Source: an uncultured Paracoccaceae bacterium (GTDB taxonomy: Bacteria; Pseudomonadota; Alphaproteobacteria; Rhodobacterales; Rhodobacteraceae). From it: a DNA stretch of 64,000 bases. The stretch covers positions 84,607 through 148,606 of the forward strand of contig CANMTR010000008.1 of NCBI GenBank assembly GCA_947500825.1, written 5' to 3'. Shown piece after piece: positions 48,030 through 55,595 of the stretch; positions within the stretch are counted from its first letter, which is position 1, and each line of letters starts with the position of its first letter. Below the pieces are notes generated by a model, which saw only the letters and a program-made list of their open reading frames with translations, was not told where the DNA came from and did not search any database. The translations under genes were made by a program, and so were the position numbers.

Positions 48030-48800
48030 ATGGGCGCCCGCGAAGGGTCACATCGACGTCAGCGGATGGCCGCGCCGGACCGGCGCGAGGCGATCCTGGA
48101 CGCGGCCGAGGCGCTGTTCACGGCGCGCGGATGGGACCGGGTCACCATCGCGGACGTGCTGGGGGCGGCGGGGATTTCGAAGGGCGGGTTCTATCACCAC
48201 TTCACCGCGCGGGACGACCTGCTCGCGGGGATCGTGGCGCGGATGACGGACCGGGCGCTGGCCGCCGCGCGGACGGCGCGGGACCGCAGCGGCGGCGACG
48301 CGCTCGCTCGGCTCAACGCCTTCATCGCCGGGTCGCTGCGCTGGACCGCCGACAACCCCGACGCGTCGCGGTTGCAGGCCGAGATCCTGTCCCGGTCGGG
48401 CAACGAGATCCTGTTCCAGCGCGTCTTCGACGCGACCTCGGCGCTGGTGCGGCCGGCCCTGGCGGAGATGATCGCGGAAGGCGTCGAGGAGGGCTCCTTC
48501 GACGTGGCCGACCCCGCCCTGACGGCGGAGGTGATCGTCGGCCTGGCCCAGGGACGGCGCAGCGCCCTTGCGCGGGCCTTGGGGGAAGCATCCGCCGGTC
48601 GCCCCGAGGCCGGCGCGACGGTGCTGGAGGCGCGCATGGTGGCGGAGGGCATGATCTGCGACCGGCTTCTCGGAGTGGCACAGGGCAGCGTCGCCCTGTC
48701 GAGCCCGACGGAGTATCGCCGGATCTTCGCCGGCCTCGCGGCCGCGCCGGCCGGGGCGGATGTCATCGACGGAGCGCCGATCCCGCCGCGGCGTGCATGA
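48030..48800 (+). CDS. TetR/AcrR-family repressor of the RND pump
   Basis: A 256-residue regulator. TetR HTH at about 18-64: REAILDAAEALFTARGWDRV, TIADVLGAAGISKGGFYHHF. The rest is an all-helical ligand domain with NEILFQRVFDATSALVRPAL, somewhat longer at the C-terminus than average. Start 48030 has AAGGGA nine bases upstream; ATG 48066 (MAAPDRR) has none. The divergent position and palindrome make it the local repressor, released by a pump substrate. Confidence 0.9.
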   Translation: MGAREGSHRRQRMAAPDRREAILDAAEALFTARGWDRVTIADVLGAAGISKGGFYHHFTARDDLLAGIVARMTDRALAAARTARDRSGGDALARLNAFIAGSLRWTADNPDASRLQAEILSRSGNEILFQRVFDATSALVRPALAEMIAEGVEEGSFDVADPALTAEVIVGLAQGRRSALARALGEASAGRPEAGATVLEARMVAEGMICDRLLGVAQGSVALSSPTEYRRIFAGLAAAPAGADVIDGAPIPPRRA

Positions 48801-49094
48801 CGGTTGCGCCTCGAGCGCCAGCGGTCGGCGTGAGATCCCGGCGGTTTCGCACGGAAACCGGCACGGCCCGTCAGGTGGCACATCCTCGGGAGAAGTGGCC
48901 CCTCGCGGGTGTCCAGTTCGACGGCCCAGGGGAGGCCGGACACGTCGCGAGCGATCGGGATCTCGCCTCGAAGCCCGTTCTTCGACACCCGGACCAGGAC
49001 CGCGCCTCGGGGTGAGGCCGATATGAAAGCGAATAAAAGTATCCTATAGCATCTTCAGGTTGCATCGGGTCGCGATGGCGCCTTTAGTCGGGAC
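48801..49094. other. 294-base intergenic region, no gene found
   Basis: No frame with family resemblance was found. An AT-rich stretch unusual for this genome (about 49021-49055, with TATCCTATAGC) stands 40-75 bases before the OM-like gene at 49095 and is its likely promoter zone. No clear -35 partner was identified. Confidence 0.4.
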
Positions 49095-49682
49095 ATGAGC
49101 CTCGAGCGTCTTTCGCATATCGCGCTCGCGGGAGCGGTCCTGTCCGTCGGCCTTTGCAGCCAGGCGCGGGCGGACGGGGCCTTCGGCCAGATCGACATCG
49201 GGAAGCAGACGGTCACGGCGGTCGGTGCGGTGGAGCGCGGCGCCCTGTCGTTCGGGCTGGTGCGCTCGGACCACGAGGGGGGGCACGAGTGGAGCCTGTC
49301 CACGAGCTACCGGGTGGCGCGGCCGCGGATCTTCGGGGCGGACGGGACGGTGCGGGCGGGCGTCGTCGCCAAGGTCGATGACGCGGAGGACCTGGGCGCG
49401 GGCCTGCGGCTGACGGTGGAATCCTATCGCGCGCTCGACTGGGGCAGCGTCTTCTGGCTGGCGCAGGCGGACACGCTCGACGGCGCCTATTACGCGGGCG
49501 TCCAGGTCGGGCTGGGACAGGTGCCGATCGGGATCGGACTGGAGGCGCAGGGCGGGGACGACTGGCGCGAACGGAGCGCGGTGGTGACCTGGCGCCTGAG
49601 CGGGACGCCCGTGAGCCTGCGGCTCGGGCGGAAGTTCGAGACCGAGGAGGTCTTCGTCGGGGTGTCCGTCAACACGTTCTGA
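49095..49682 (+). CDS. Secreted small outer-membrane-barrel-like protein, unknown function
   Basis: A 195-residue protein not recognised as a named family. The signal peptide (about residues 1-26, ending LCSQARA before DG) is clear. The mature 169 residues alternate polar and apolar positions in many short strands (for example SFGLVRSDHEGGHEWSLSTS, GLRLTVESYRALDWGSVFWL) and end with an aromatic residue (VSVNTF). A C-terminal Phe is the classical BAM recognition feature of outer-membrane beta-barrels. It is convergent with the GH8 glucanase gene, 11 bases away, and sits in the polysaccharide locus. It may be the outer-membrane exit or an accessory barrel of the glucan system. Barrel nature is inferred. 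Confidence 0.6.
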   Translation: MSLERLSHIALAGAVLSVGLCSQARADGAFGQIDIGKQTVTAVGAVERGALSFGLVRSDHEGGHEWSLSTSYRVARPRIFGADGTVRAGVVAKVDDAEDLGAGLRLTVESYRALDWGSVFWLAQADTLDGAYYAGVQVGLGQVPIGIGLEAQGGDDWRERSAVVTWRLSGTPVSLRLGRKFETEEVFVGVSVNTF

Positions 49683-49693
49683 GAAGGGGCCGT

Positions 49694-50737
49694 TCAGCCC
49701 CAGCCGCGGTCGTGGCGGGCCAGGCCCGCGAGCATGTGGATCGTGGCGGGATAGTAGGGCTGGGCGGCGTCGAAGGGGGGTGCTGGCACCTCGGCCGGGG
49801 ATGCCCCCGTGGCGGCGACGAGCGCGGCCACGGCGCGGTAGCCCGGCGCCGCGCTCTCTTCCAGCACGGTACGGCCGTCGCGGGAAAGCCGAACGGGCAG
49901 GGGGCCGTCCCCGCGCGCGGCCCACGCCGTGCGGGCGGCGGTGACGGCAGGGTGACCGGCGCGGCCCGACCAGACCAGGTAGAGCGGCACCCGGATCGCC
50001 TCGTAGCCGAAATCGGCGGAGAACCCTTGCGCCGGGCGCCACCCCTCCGAGGTGACCTCGATCCAGTCGGGGACGAGCCCGTCCGTGGCGATCCCGGCGA
50101 GGAGATCCGCCATCGCCTCGGCCACCGCCGGAAGCTCGGGGTGCGCGAACGCGGCGCCCAGGTCGTGGAGCGCGAGCGGCATCAGGTAGGAGGGATTGAC
50201 GATTACGCCCCCGGCGTCGCGGAACCGCTCGGCACCGGGCAGGAGCAGGGTGCGGCCGGGACGGGAGGGGTCGGTCGCGAGCAGGATCGTCACGACCGCC
50301 CCGGCCACCTCGCGGGCACGGCGCGCGAACTCCTCCTCCCCGAAGGTGCGCGCCGCGCGGAGGAGGGCCCAGGCATAGAGCACGTCCCCGTCGGAGGCGT
50401 TGTTGTAATCCGCGACGCCCGCGCCCGGCATCCATCTCCAGGCCAGGAGCGGGTCCTGCCGGACCGCCAGATGCGCCTCTGTCCACGCGACGATGCGCCG
50501 GGCGGCATCGCGGTCGCCGTGCCAGGTCGCGAGGAGCAGCCCGTAGGCCTGTCCCTCGGAATGGCTTGCCCCGTCCTGCTCGACGTCGACCACGCGCCCT
50601 TCGGGCCGCAGGAACGCCCGCGACCATGCCTGCCAGTCCGCCATGGACCCTCCGCCGGTTTGGCCATCCTGCGCCGGCGCGGGACGCGCGGCGGCAAGGG
50701 ACGCGGCCAAGGCCAGGAAATGCCGCCGATCCATCAT
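49694..50737 (-). CDS. Glycoside hydrolase family 8 endo-glucanase
   Basis: A 347-residue enzyme. The signal peptide carries a twin-arginine-like start (MMDRRHFLALAASLAAA), suggesting Tat export. The GH8 (alpha/alpha)6 barrel shows the general acid Glu in GASHSEGQAYGLLLA (E61), WRWMPGAGVADYNNASDGD with the conserved Asp (D117), VNPSYLMPLAL, and DFGYEAIRVPLYLVWSG. GH8 includes BcsZ cellulases, licheninases and chitosanases. Next to a beta-glucan synthase it would trim or release the nascent glucan in the periplasm. AAAGGAAAG precedes ATG 50737. It is divergent from the Cache sensor. Confidence 0.88.
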   Translation of the reverse strand: MMDRRHFLALAASLAAARPAPAQDGQTGGGSMADWQAWSRAFLRPEGRVVDVEQDGASHSEGQAYGLLLATWHGDRDAARRIVAWTEAHLAVRQDPLLAWRWMPGAGVADYNNASDGDVLYAWALLRAARTFGEEEFARRAREVAGAVVTILLATDPSRPGRTLLLPGAERFRDAGGVIVNPSYLMPLALHDLGAAFAHPELPAVAEAMADLLAGIATDGLVPDWIEVTSEGWRPAQGFSADFGYEAIRVPLYLVWSGRAGHPAVTAARTAWAARGDGPLPVRLSRDGRTVLEESAAPGYRAVAALVAATGASPAEVPAPPFDAAQPYYPATIHMLAGLARHDRGWG

Positions 50738-50853
50738 GGGAACTTTCCTTTGACGCAAGGTCCGGTCCGTGTCGCGTGCTCGCCTCAAACGTGTATCTTG
50801 GTCCCGTGGATTGTGCCATTCCCGATGGCGGCCGAAAGAGAAGGAGACCCCGC

Positions 50854-51930
50854 GTGAAACGACCTCCCCTGACGCTTCCCTCGGCGCTCTACGGCCTGAT
50901 CCTGGTGGCGCTGGCGCTGTTCATCGTCGTCGGGAGCTCGCTCCTCTATGCACGGGTGCGCAGCTTTCAGGACACGGCCATGTCGGCGGCCATCGAGGCT
51001 CGCACGGCCGGCGCGGCGCAGGCCTTCGCGCAAGCCCTGGCCGCCGACTGGGACAATGTGGCGAGCATCGCCGCATCCGCCTCGATGGATGACGCCGACA
51101 CCACGCGGGCCCTTCTGGACGTGGCGTCCAACGGGGTGGACAGGGTCTCCTGGGCGGGTGTCGCGGATACGTCGGGGCGGATCGTCGCCGCGTCCGACGG
51201 ACTGCTCGAGGGCCAGGACGTCTCCGGGCGGCCATGGTTCCTGAGAGGATTGCGGGGCGACTTCGCCGGGGACGTCCACGAGGCGGTCCTGCTGCAGGAA
51301 GCGCTGGGGAGCGGTGACGATCCGCTGCGCTTCATCGACATGTCGGCGCCGATCCGGAACGCCGCCGGGGATCCGACGGGAGTCCTGGGCTTTCACATCA
51401 ACGCCGCCTGGGCGGAGACCTACCTGACGGACATGGCCCGGACCCTCGGGATGGAGCTGATCCTGGTGGGGGCGGGGGGCGATATCGTCACCTCGACGGT
51501 GCCGGACCTGCCCGACGACCTGTCGTTCCGGGGCCTCGACCTGGCGCGGATCGGCTCGTCGGGGGCGAGCTACGATGTCTGGCCGGACGGGCGGGAATAC
51601 TTCTCGTACATCCTGTCGGACGTGACCGCGGGGGACATGCCGTCGTTCGGATGGCGGCTCGTCGGCCGCATCGACCCCGCGACCTTCCTGCCGACCAGCC
51701 CGCGCGCGCTGTTCTACGCGATCCTGTCGGCGCTGGCGGCGGCGGGCCTGTCGGTGGTGATCGCCTGCGCCCTCTTCGTGGCGATGTTCCTCCGGCCGAT
51801 CGCGGCCATGTCGCTGAACGCGGAGCGGATTGCCGCGGACAGCGACGAGTACCCGATGGAGATCACCCGCACGGACGAGCTGCGCCGCCTCTCGGCGGCG
51901 CTGGCCCGGCTGCAATCGCGGGACGCCTGA
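50854..51930 (+). CDS. Cache/HAMP membrane sensor without output domain
   Basis: A 358-residue protein. First membrane helix at about 10-32, then a periplasmic dCache-like domain (about 35-280) with DTSGRIVAASDGLLEGQDVS followed by GRPWFLRGLRGDF and PIRNAAGDPTGVLGFHIN. The second helix spans about 286-313, and a HAMP region (LRPIAAMSLNAERIAADSDE, then TDELRRLSAALARLQ) ends the protein at 358. There is no kinase, GGDEF/EAL or methyl-accepting domain after HAMP. The start is GTG 50854 with AGAAGGAGA just upstream. It is divergent from GH8 (116 bases) and convergent with the GT2 synthase gene (12 bases). It might signal to the synthase through protein contact. Confidence 0.8.
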   Translation: MKRPPLTLPSALYGLILVALALFIVVGSSLLYARVRSFQDTAMSAAIEARTAGAAQAFAQALAADWDNVASIAASASMDDADTTRALLDVASNGVDRVSWAGVADTSGRIVAASDGLLEGQDVSGRPWFLRGLRGDFAGDVHEAVLLQEALGSGDDPLRFIDMSAPIRNAAGDPTGVLGFHINAAWAETYLTDMARTLGMELILVGAGGDIVTSTVPDLPDDLSFRGLDLARIGSSGASYDVWPDGREYFSYILSDVTAGDMPSFGWRLVGRIDPATFLPTSPRALFYAILSALAAAGLSVVIACALFVAMFLRPIAAMSLNAERIAADSDEYPMEITRTDELRRLSAALARLQSRDA

Positions 51931-51942
51931 GGCGGGGAGGGT

Positions 51943-53928
51943 TCAGGTGTCGCGCTCGCGGCTGAACCTCGTGCCGAGATCGGCGATCAGTCCCGCAAGG
52001 CGCACCCGCCCGGTGCCCGGTGCGGGCCCCTCGGCGTAGAGGCGGCGCAGGAGGGCCATGCGGACCGGCTGCTCCTCGACCACGAGGTGCAGTCGCGCGC
52101 CGTCCGGGAGCGTCTCCATCACGGTGGCCTCCATGTCGCCCAGCCCCGGGATCCGCAGGATGCCGCGCACCCCCCCGGCGAAGGGGCGACCGCGAATCCG
52201 CGCGGTGTCGAGGGCCAGGGAGGCCAGCCAGACCCGCGCGGGCGCGGCCCCCTCTGGCGCGAAGATCACGCGCTCGGGCGCGTCGGCCACGTGCTCCTCC
52301 CGGCGGGGCAGCTCGATGCAGGCCAGCACGGTCAGGGACAGGACGATGACGTTGTAGATCGTCCAGAACAGGATCACCGCCTTGCCCTCGCCCGCGTCGT
52401 GGTAGGCGAAGCGGTCGGAGAAGATGCCGAGGCCGAGGCCCACGACGTTCAGGGCCAGGAGCACGGCGAAGGGCGCCATCACCCACCACTGGATCACCAC
52501 CTTGCTGCGGTCGCCGCCCTTGGCCGTGACGGAGAACGGATGGCCGTGGGGCTTGAGGATGCCGGTGATCGCCGCGCGCGAGATCTGGAAGGCGCCGAGA
52601 TACTGCGTCACGTCCTTGAGAACCGGCACGACCATTCCCGGCGAGAGCAGGTTGTAGGCCAGGATCGACCAGGCGAAGTAGACGCCGAAATGGCCCAGGA
52701 CCTGCGGCAGCGGGGCCACCACGACGATGACGTTGAAGTACCAGTAGAGCAGCGGGAAGATCAGCGCCGCGATGCGGAACGGGAAGGTCATGATCCAGTA
52801 GAGCACCGAATCCGCCACGCTCCAGCGGTCGCGCAGGCGCAGCCGGTTCTGCCCCAGGGGGCCCAGCCGGCCGCGGGCGATCTGCATCAGTCCCAGGCAC
52901 CAGCGCGCCCGCTGGGTGATGTATTCCTTGAGACCCTCGGGCGCGAGCCCTTCGGTCAGGGCTTCGTTGAGATAGGCGGTCCGCCAGCCGGCCTCCTGCA
53001 AGGTGAGCGAGAGCAGGAAGTCCTCCGTCACGCTGTCGGTGGGCAGGAAGCCCACGTCCTCCACGGCCGTCCATCGCGCCACCGACGAGGTGCCGCAGCA
53101 GATCGCGATCCCCCAGCCGTCGCGGGAGGGCTGCATGTGGTCGAAGAAGAAGCGCTGCTCGTCGGGGTAGGAGCGCGCGAGGCCGAGATTGTTCTGGATC
53201 GGGTCGGCGTTGAAGAAGTGCTGCGGCGTCTGCACGAGGCCGACCTCCGGGTCGGCGAAGACCGCCAGGGTGCGCGTCAGGAAATTGCGGTGCGGGACGA
53301 AGTCGGCGTCGAGGACGGCGAAGAAGTCCGGCGCGCGTCCCTGGGCGGCCAGGCGGCGCAGGGCGTGGTTGATGTTGCCGGCCTTGGCGCCGTGGCCGTC
53401 CGGGCGGGTGACATAAGTCACCCCGCGCTCTGCGCAGTAATGGCGCAGCCACTCCCGCCGTCCGTCGTCGAGCACCATGACCTCGAAGTCGGGATAGTCG
53501 AGGGCGGCGGCGCCGACGATGGTGCGTTCGAGCACCTCGCGGCTTTCGTTGTAGGTGGCGACGAAGATCGCCACCCGGGGCGGCGGCCCGGGCGCCCACC
53601 AGTCCCGCCCGGCCTCGGCCTCGGGCGAGCGGTCGCGGAACCGCGTCATCAGGATGCCCGCCGAGACCGAGCTGAGGAACGCGCCCAGCTCCAGCGTATA
53701 CAGAAGAAGGCCGGAGACGAACCCGACGTCGAGCCCGGGGGGCGGCAGGGTCTCGGTCCCGCGCCACCACATGTAGCGGCATCCCAGGAGGATCGTCACG
53801 CCCATAAGCGCCGCGCGGTGCCAGATGCGGCGCGGATCGACCACGCCGGGAAGGATCGCGGCCATGGCGAGCACGGCCAAGACCGCCATCGCCGCCGAGC
53901 CGGTCTCGGAGAGCAGGACCGGCGGCAT
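51943..53928 (-). CDS. GT2 beta-glucan synthase (BgsA/BcsA-like)
   Basis: A 661-residue processive glycosyltransferase. N-terminal helices lie at about 12-30, 38-54 and 70-94. The GT2 domain follows: FVATYNESREVL, DDG at 154-156, DAD at 207-209, QTPQHFFN at 233-240, TED at 301-303, QRARW at 339-343. Further helices run from 370 to 535. It polymerises UDP-glucose while threading the chain through the membrane. In the tail (540-661) a PilZ-like position is degenerate: PRREEH replaces the RxxxR pair and LDTARIRG replaces D/NxSxxG. Length, tail and the preceding fusion-protein gene (TGATG overlap) match the mixed-linkage (1,3)(1,4)-beta-glucan synthase BgsA of Sinorhizobium better than BcsA; there are no bcsB or bcsC genes. 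Cellulose remains possible. Confidence 0.82.
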   Translation of the reverse strand: MPPVLLSETGSAAMAVLAVLAMAAILPGVVDPRRIWHRAALMGVTILLGCRYMWWRGTETLPPPGLDVGFVSGLLLYTLELGAFLSSVSAGILMTRFRDRSPEAEAGRDWWAPGPPPRVAIFVATYNESREVLERTIVGAAALDYPDFEVMVLDDGRREWLRHYCAERGVTYVTRPDGHGAKAGNINHALRRLAAQGRAPDFFAVLDADFVPHRNFLTRTLAVFADPEVGLVQTPQHFFNADPIQNNLGLARSYPDEQRFFFDHMQPSRDGWGIAICCGTSSVARWTAVEDVGFLPTDSVTEDFLLSLTLQEAGWRTAYLNEALTEGLAPEGLKEYITQRARWCLGLMQIARGRLGPLGQNRLRLRDRWSVADSVLYWIMTFPFRIAALIFPLLYWYFNVIVVVAPLPQVLGHFGVYFAWSILAYNLLSPGMVVPVLKDVTQYLGAFQISRAAITGILKPHGHPFSVTAKGGDRSKVVIQWWVMAPFAVLLALNVVGLGLGIFSDRFAYHDAGEGKAVILFWTIYNVIVLSLTVLACIELPRREEHVADAPERVIFAPEGAAPARVWLASLALDTARIRGRPFAGGVRGILRIPGLGDMEATVMETLPDGARLHLVVEEQPVRMALLRRLYAEGPAPGTGRVRLAGLIADLGTRFSRERDT

Positions 53929-55076
53929 CAGCCTCGCCGCAGCCAGTCGAGCGGGCGGCGCTCGAAGAAGACGCGGCCGGTGCGCCCGACGGGGCACGAC
54001 AGGTCCGGCACGCGGGCGAGGTCCGGCACCAGGAGGGCGACGTCGAACCGTTCCAGATGGGCGGCGTCGGGGCTGATCGCCAGCGTTTCGTAGACCCGGC
54101 CCGCGCCCGATCCGGCCAGCCGGGTGATCGTCCCGTCGAAGGCGCGGCCGTCCGAGGCGAGGCGAAACCGTGCCGTGTCGCCCAGGGAGAGCGTGTTGAA
54201 CACGCCCTCCGTCACCGAGAGCGTCACGAGGACCGACTCGCAGTCGACCATCCGCAGGATCGGATCGCCCCGTTCCACGTAGGTGCCGTCATCGGCGAGG
54301 ATCGCCCAGATCTGTCCGTCGCTCGGCGCGGCGAGCCCCGTCTCGGTCATCTGGCTGGTGCTGTACTGCTCCGAGCGCAGGCGGGAGGTCACGGCGGCGA
54401 GCCGGGCCTCGGCCTCGGTGATTTCGGCGGCAAGTCGGGCCCGGCGGTCGCGCAGCTCGGCGCCGCGCTGCAGCCCGAAGGCGGCATCGTTCCGCATCGC
54501 CTCGAGCGCGATCTCCAGCGTCGCGATCCGCTCCCGTGCGGTCTCGAGGCTCCAGCGCGTCGCGACATCGCCTTCGGGGGGCCGCGCCGGTCGCTCCGAG
54601 GAGAAGGTTATGCCCGTCACCTCGTCCCCGTCGGCACTGTCGGCACTGTCGATACCGTCGAGCCGGGCAAGGCGCCGCCGGGCGGCGGCCAGCATCGCCT
54701 CCAGCTCGCGGGTCCGGTCGTCGCGGACCCGGACCGTGCGGGCGTCGAGCGCGGCGATCTCGGCCGCGGTCTCCTTGGCCTGGGCATCGAGGCGTTCGAG
54801 CGCCGCGTCGGCGAACTTCTGTTCCATGACGAGGTCCTGCAGGCGGACCCGGTCGACGCGCGGATCGGCGACCTTGGCGAGCTCCTCGCCGTCCCTGACC
54901 CGGGAGCCCAGGGCGCGGCCGGTCATGGACACCTCGCCGGCCACGGGGCTGCGGATCGTGTCGAGCCGCGCGTTGATCACCGCGTCGGCGCTGGCCCCGG
55001 CCATCTGCTCGCCCACGAGGACCCAAACGGCCCCGACCAGGACGACGCCCCCCAGGATCAGTCGTTTCAGCCGCAT
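53928..55076 (-). CDS. HlyD-type membrane fusion protein of the glucan synthase operon (BgsB-like)
   Basis: A 382-residue protein. One N-terminal helix (about 5-22: RLILGGVVLVGAVWVLVGEQ), a lipoyl half (NARLDTIRSPVAGEVSMTGR), a long helical hairpin (about 75-235, rich in Ala/Arg/Glu), the second lipoyl half (GLAAPSDGQIWAILADDGTY) and a beta-barrel part. Unlike efflux adaptors it is not beside a pump but is translationally coupled (TGATG) to the GT2 synthase, the same order as bgsB-bgsA. It would guide the glucan across the periplasm. GGAGGG precedes ATG 55076. Confidence 0.82.
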   Translation of the reverse strand: MRLKRLILGGVVLVGAVWVLVGEQMAGASADAVINARLDTIRSPVAGEVSMTGRALGSRVRDGEELAKVADPRVDRVRLQDLVMEQKFADAALERLDAQAKETAAEIAALDARTVRVRDDRTRELEAMLAAARRRLARLDGIDSADSADGDEVTGITFSSERPARPPEGDVATRWSLETARERIATLEIALEAMRNDAAFGLQRGAELRDRRARLAAEITEAEARLAAVTSRLRSEQYSTSQMTETGLAAPSDGQIWAILADDGTYVERGDPILRMVDCESVLVTLSVTEGVFNTLSLGDTARFRLASDGRAFDGTITRLAGSGAGRVYETLAISPDAAHLERFDVALLVPDLARVPDLSCPVGRTGRVFFERRPLDWLRRG

Positions 55077-55595
55077 GATACCCTCCGCGATTCCACGTGG
55101 GCTCCTGATAGGCCGCAAACCGGTAAAAATGTTTTAAGACAAAATGGAGCGGTCGGAGCGGGAGGCCCTTGGCGACCTCGCGCGGGCTCCGCGACGGGTG
55201 GGCCGCGCGCGGTGTCGCCCCCGCGGAATGGCGAAGGCCGTTATATGCCGCATGCACGGGGCGCGACGGCGCGGGGCCGTGGAGCGGTCGAGCTTACGGT
55301 ATGGGAGCGTTCGATCCGACGGGGGCGAGGTGCCCGTCTGCGCATCGGGCGTACCTTGAGGGATCAACGGCCGGGCGGGAGGGGAACATCGGGCTTTGGC
55401 CGGCGGATTCCACGAAGGGAGCTCGCCTGGTGGTCGGAGAAGAGGGGGCTGACAAGGTGCCCTGCACCTTCGATCGATTGGCGTAGCCCCGGCAGGGCAC
55501 GTCGTGACCGGGGCCGGTATTGCGGTGATTGGCAAGGGCCGGCCGATGGTTTCGGCCGGCCCTCCAAGGTGTTCCCGTTGAGCGTCGTGAGCCGG
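55077..55595. other. 519-base intergenic region with AT-rich promoter zone and three hairpins
   Basis: No recognisable gene. Bases 55118-55146 are unusually AT-rich (AAACCGGTAAAAATGTTTTAAG and following) and are the likely promoter area of the fusion-protein/synthase operon on the minus strand. Three inverted repeats cluster at the right end: AAGGTGC/GCACCTT (55454-55470), GCCCCGG/CCGGGGC (55486-55515) and the long stem at 55537-55563. They may end the lactate permease transcript or belong to a small structured RNA. Confidence 0.4.
55537..55563. terminator. 11-bp perfect hairpin downstream of lactate permease
   Basis: GGGCCGGCCGA (55537-55547), loop TGGTT, TCGGCCGGCCC (55553-55563). It stands 33 bases beyond the stop of the lactate permease gene on the minus strand, as a terminator would. 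The following minus-strand bases (TTGCCAATC) only weakly resemble a T tract. Confidence 0.5.

Noticed and set aside
52087..54093. A 668-residue plus-strand frame opposite the GT2 synthase
   Set aside because: Antisense shadow; no signal peptide, helices or family motif, while the opposite strand encodes all GT2 catalytic motifs.
51943..55076. Annotation of the synthase pair as a complete bcs cellulose operon
   Set aside because: No bcsB, bcsC, bcsD or bcsQ gene is present. The partner is a HlyD-type fusion protein and the PilZ motifs are degenerate, so cellulose is possible but not the best reading.
55077..55595. Possible transposase remnant in the gap before lactate permease
   Set aside because: Short open frames on both strands show no transposase motifs, and no terminal inverted repeats or target-site duplications flank the region.
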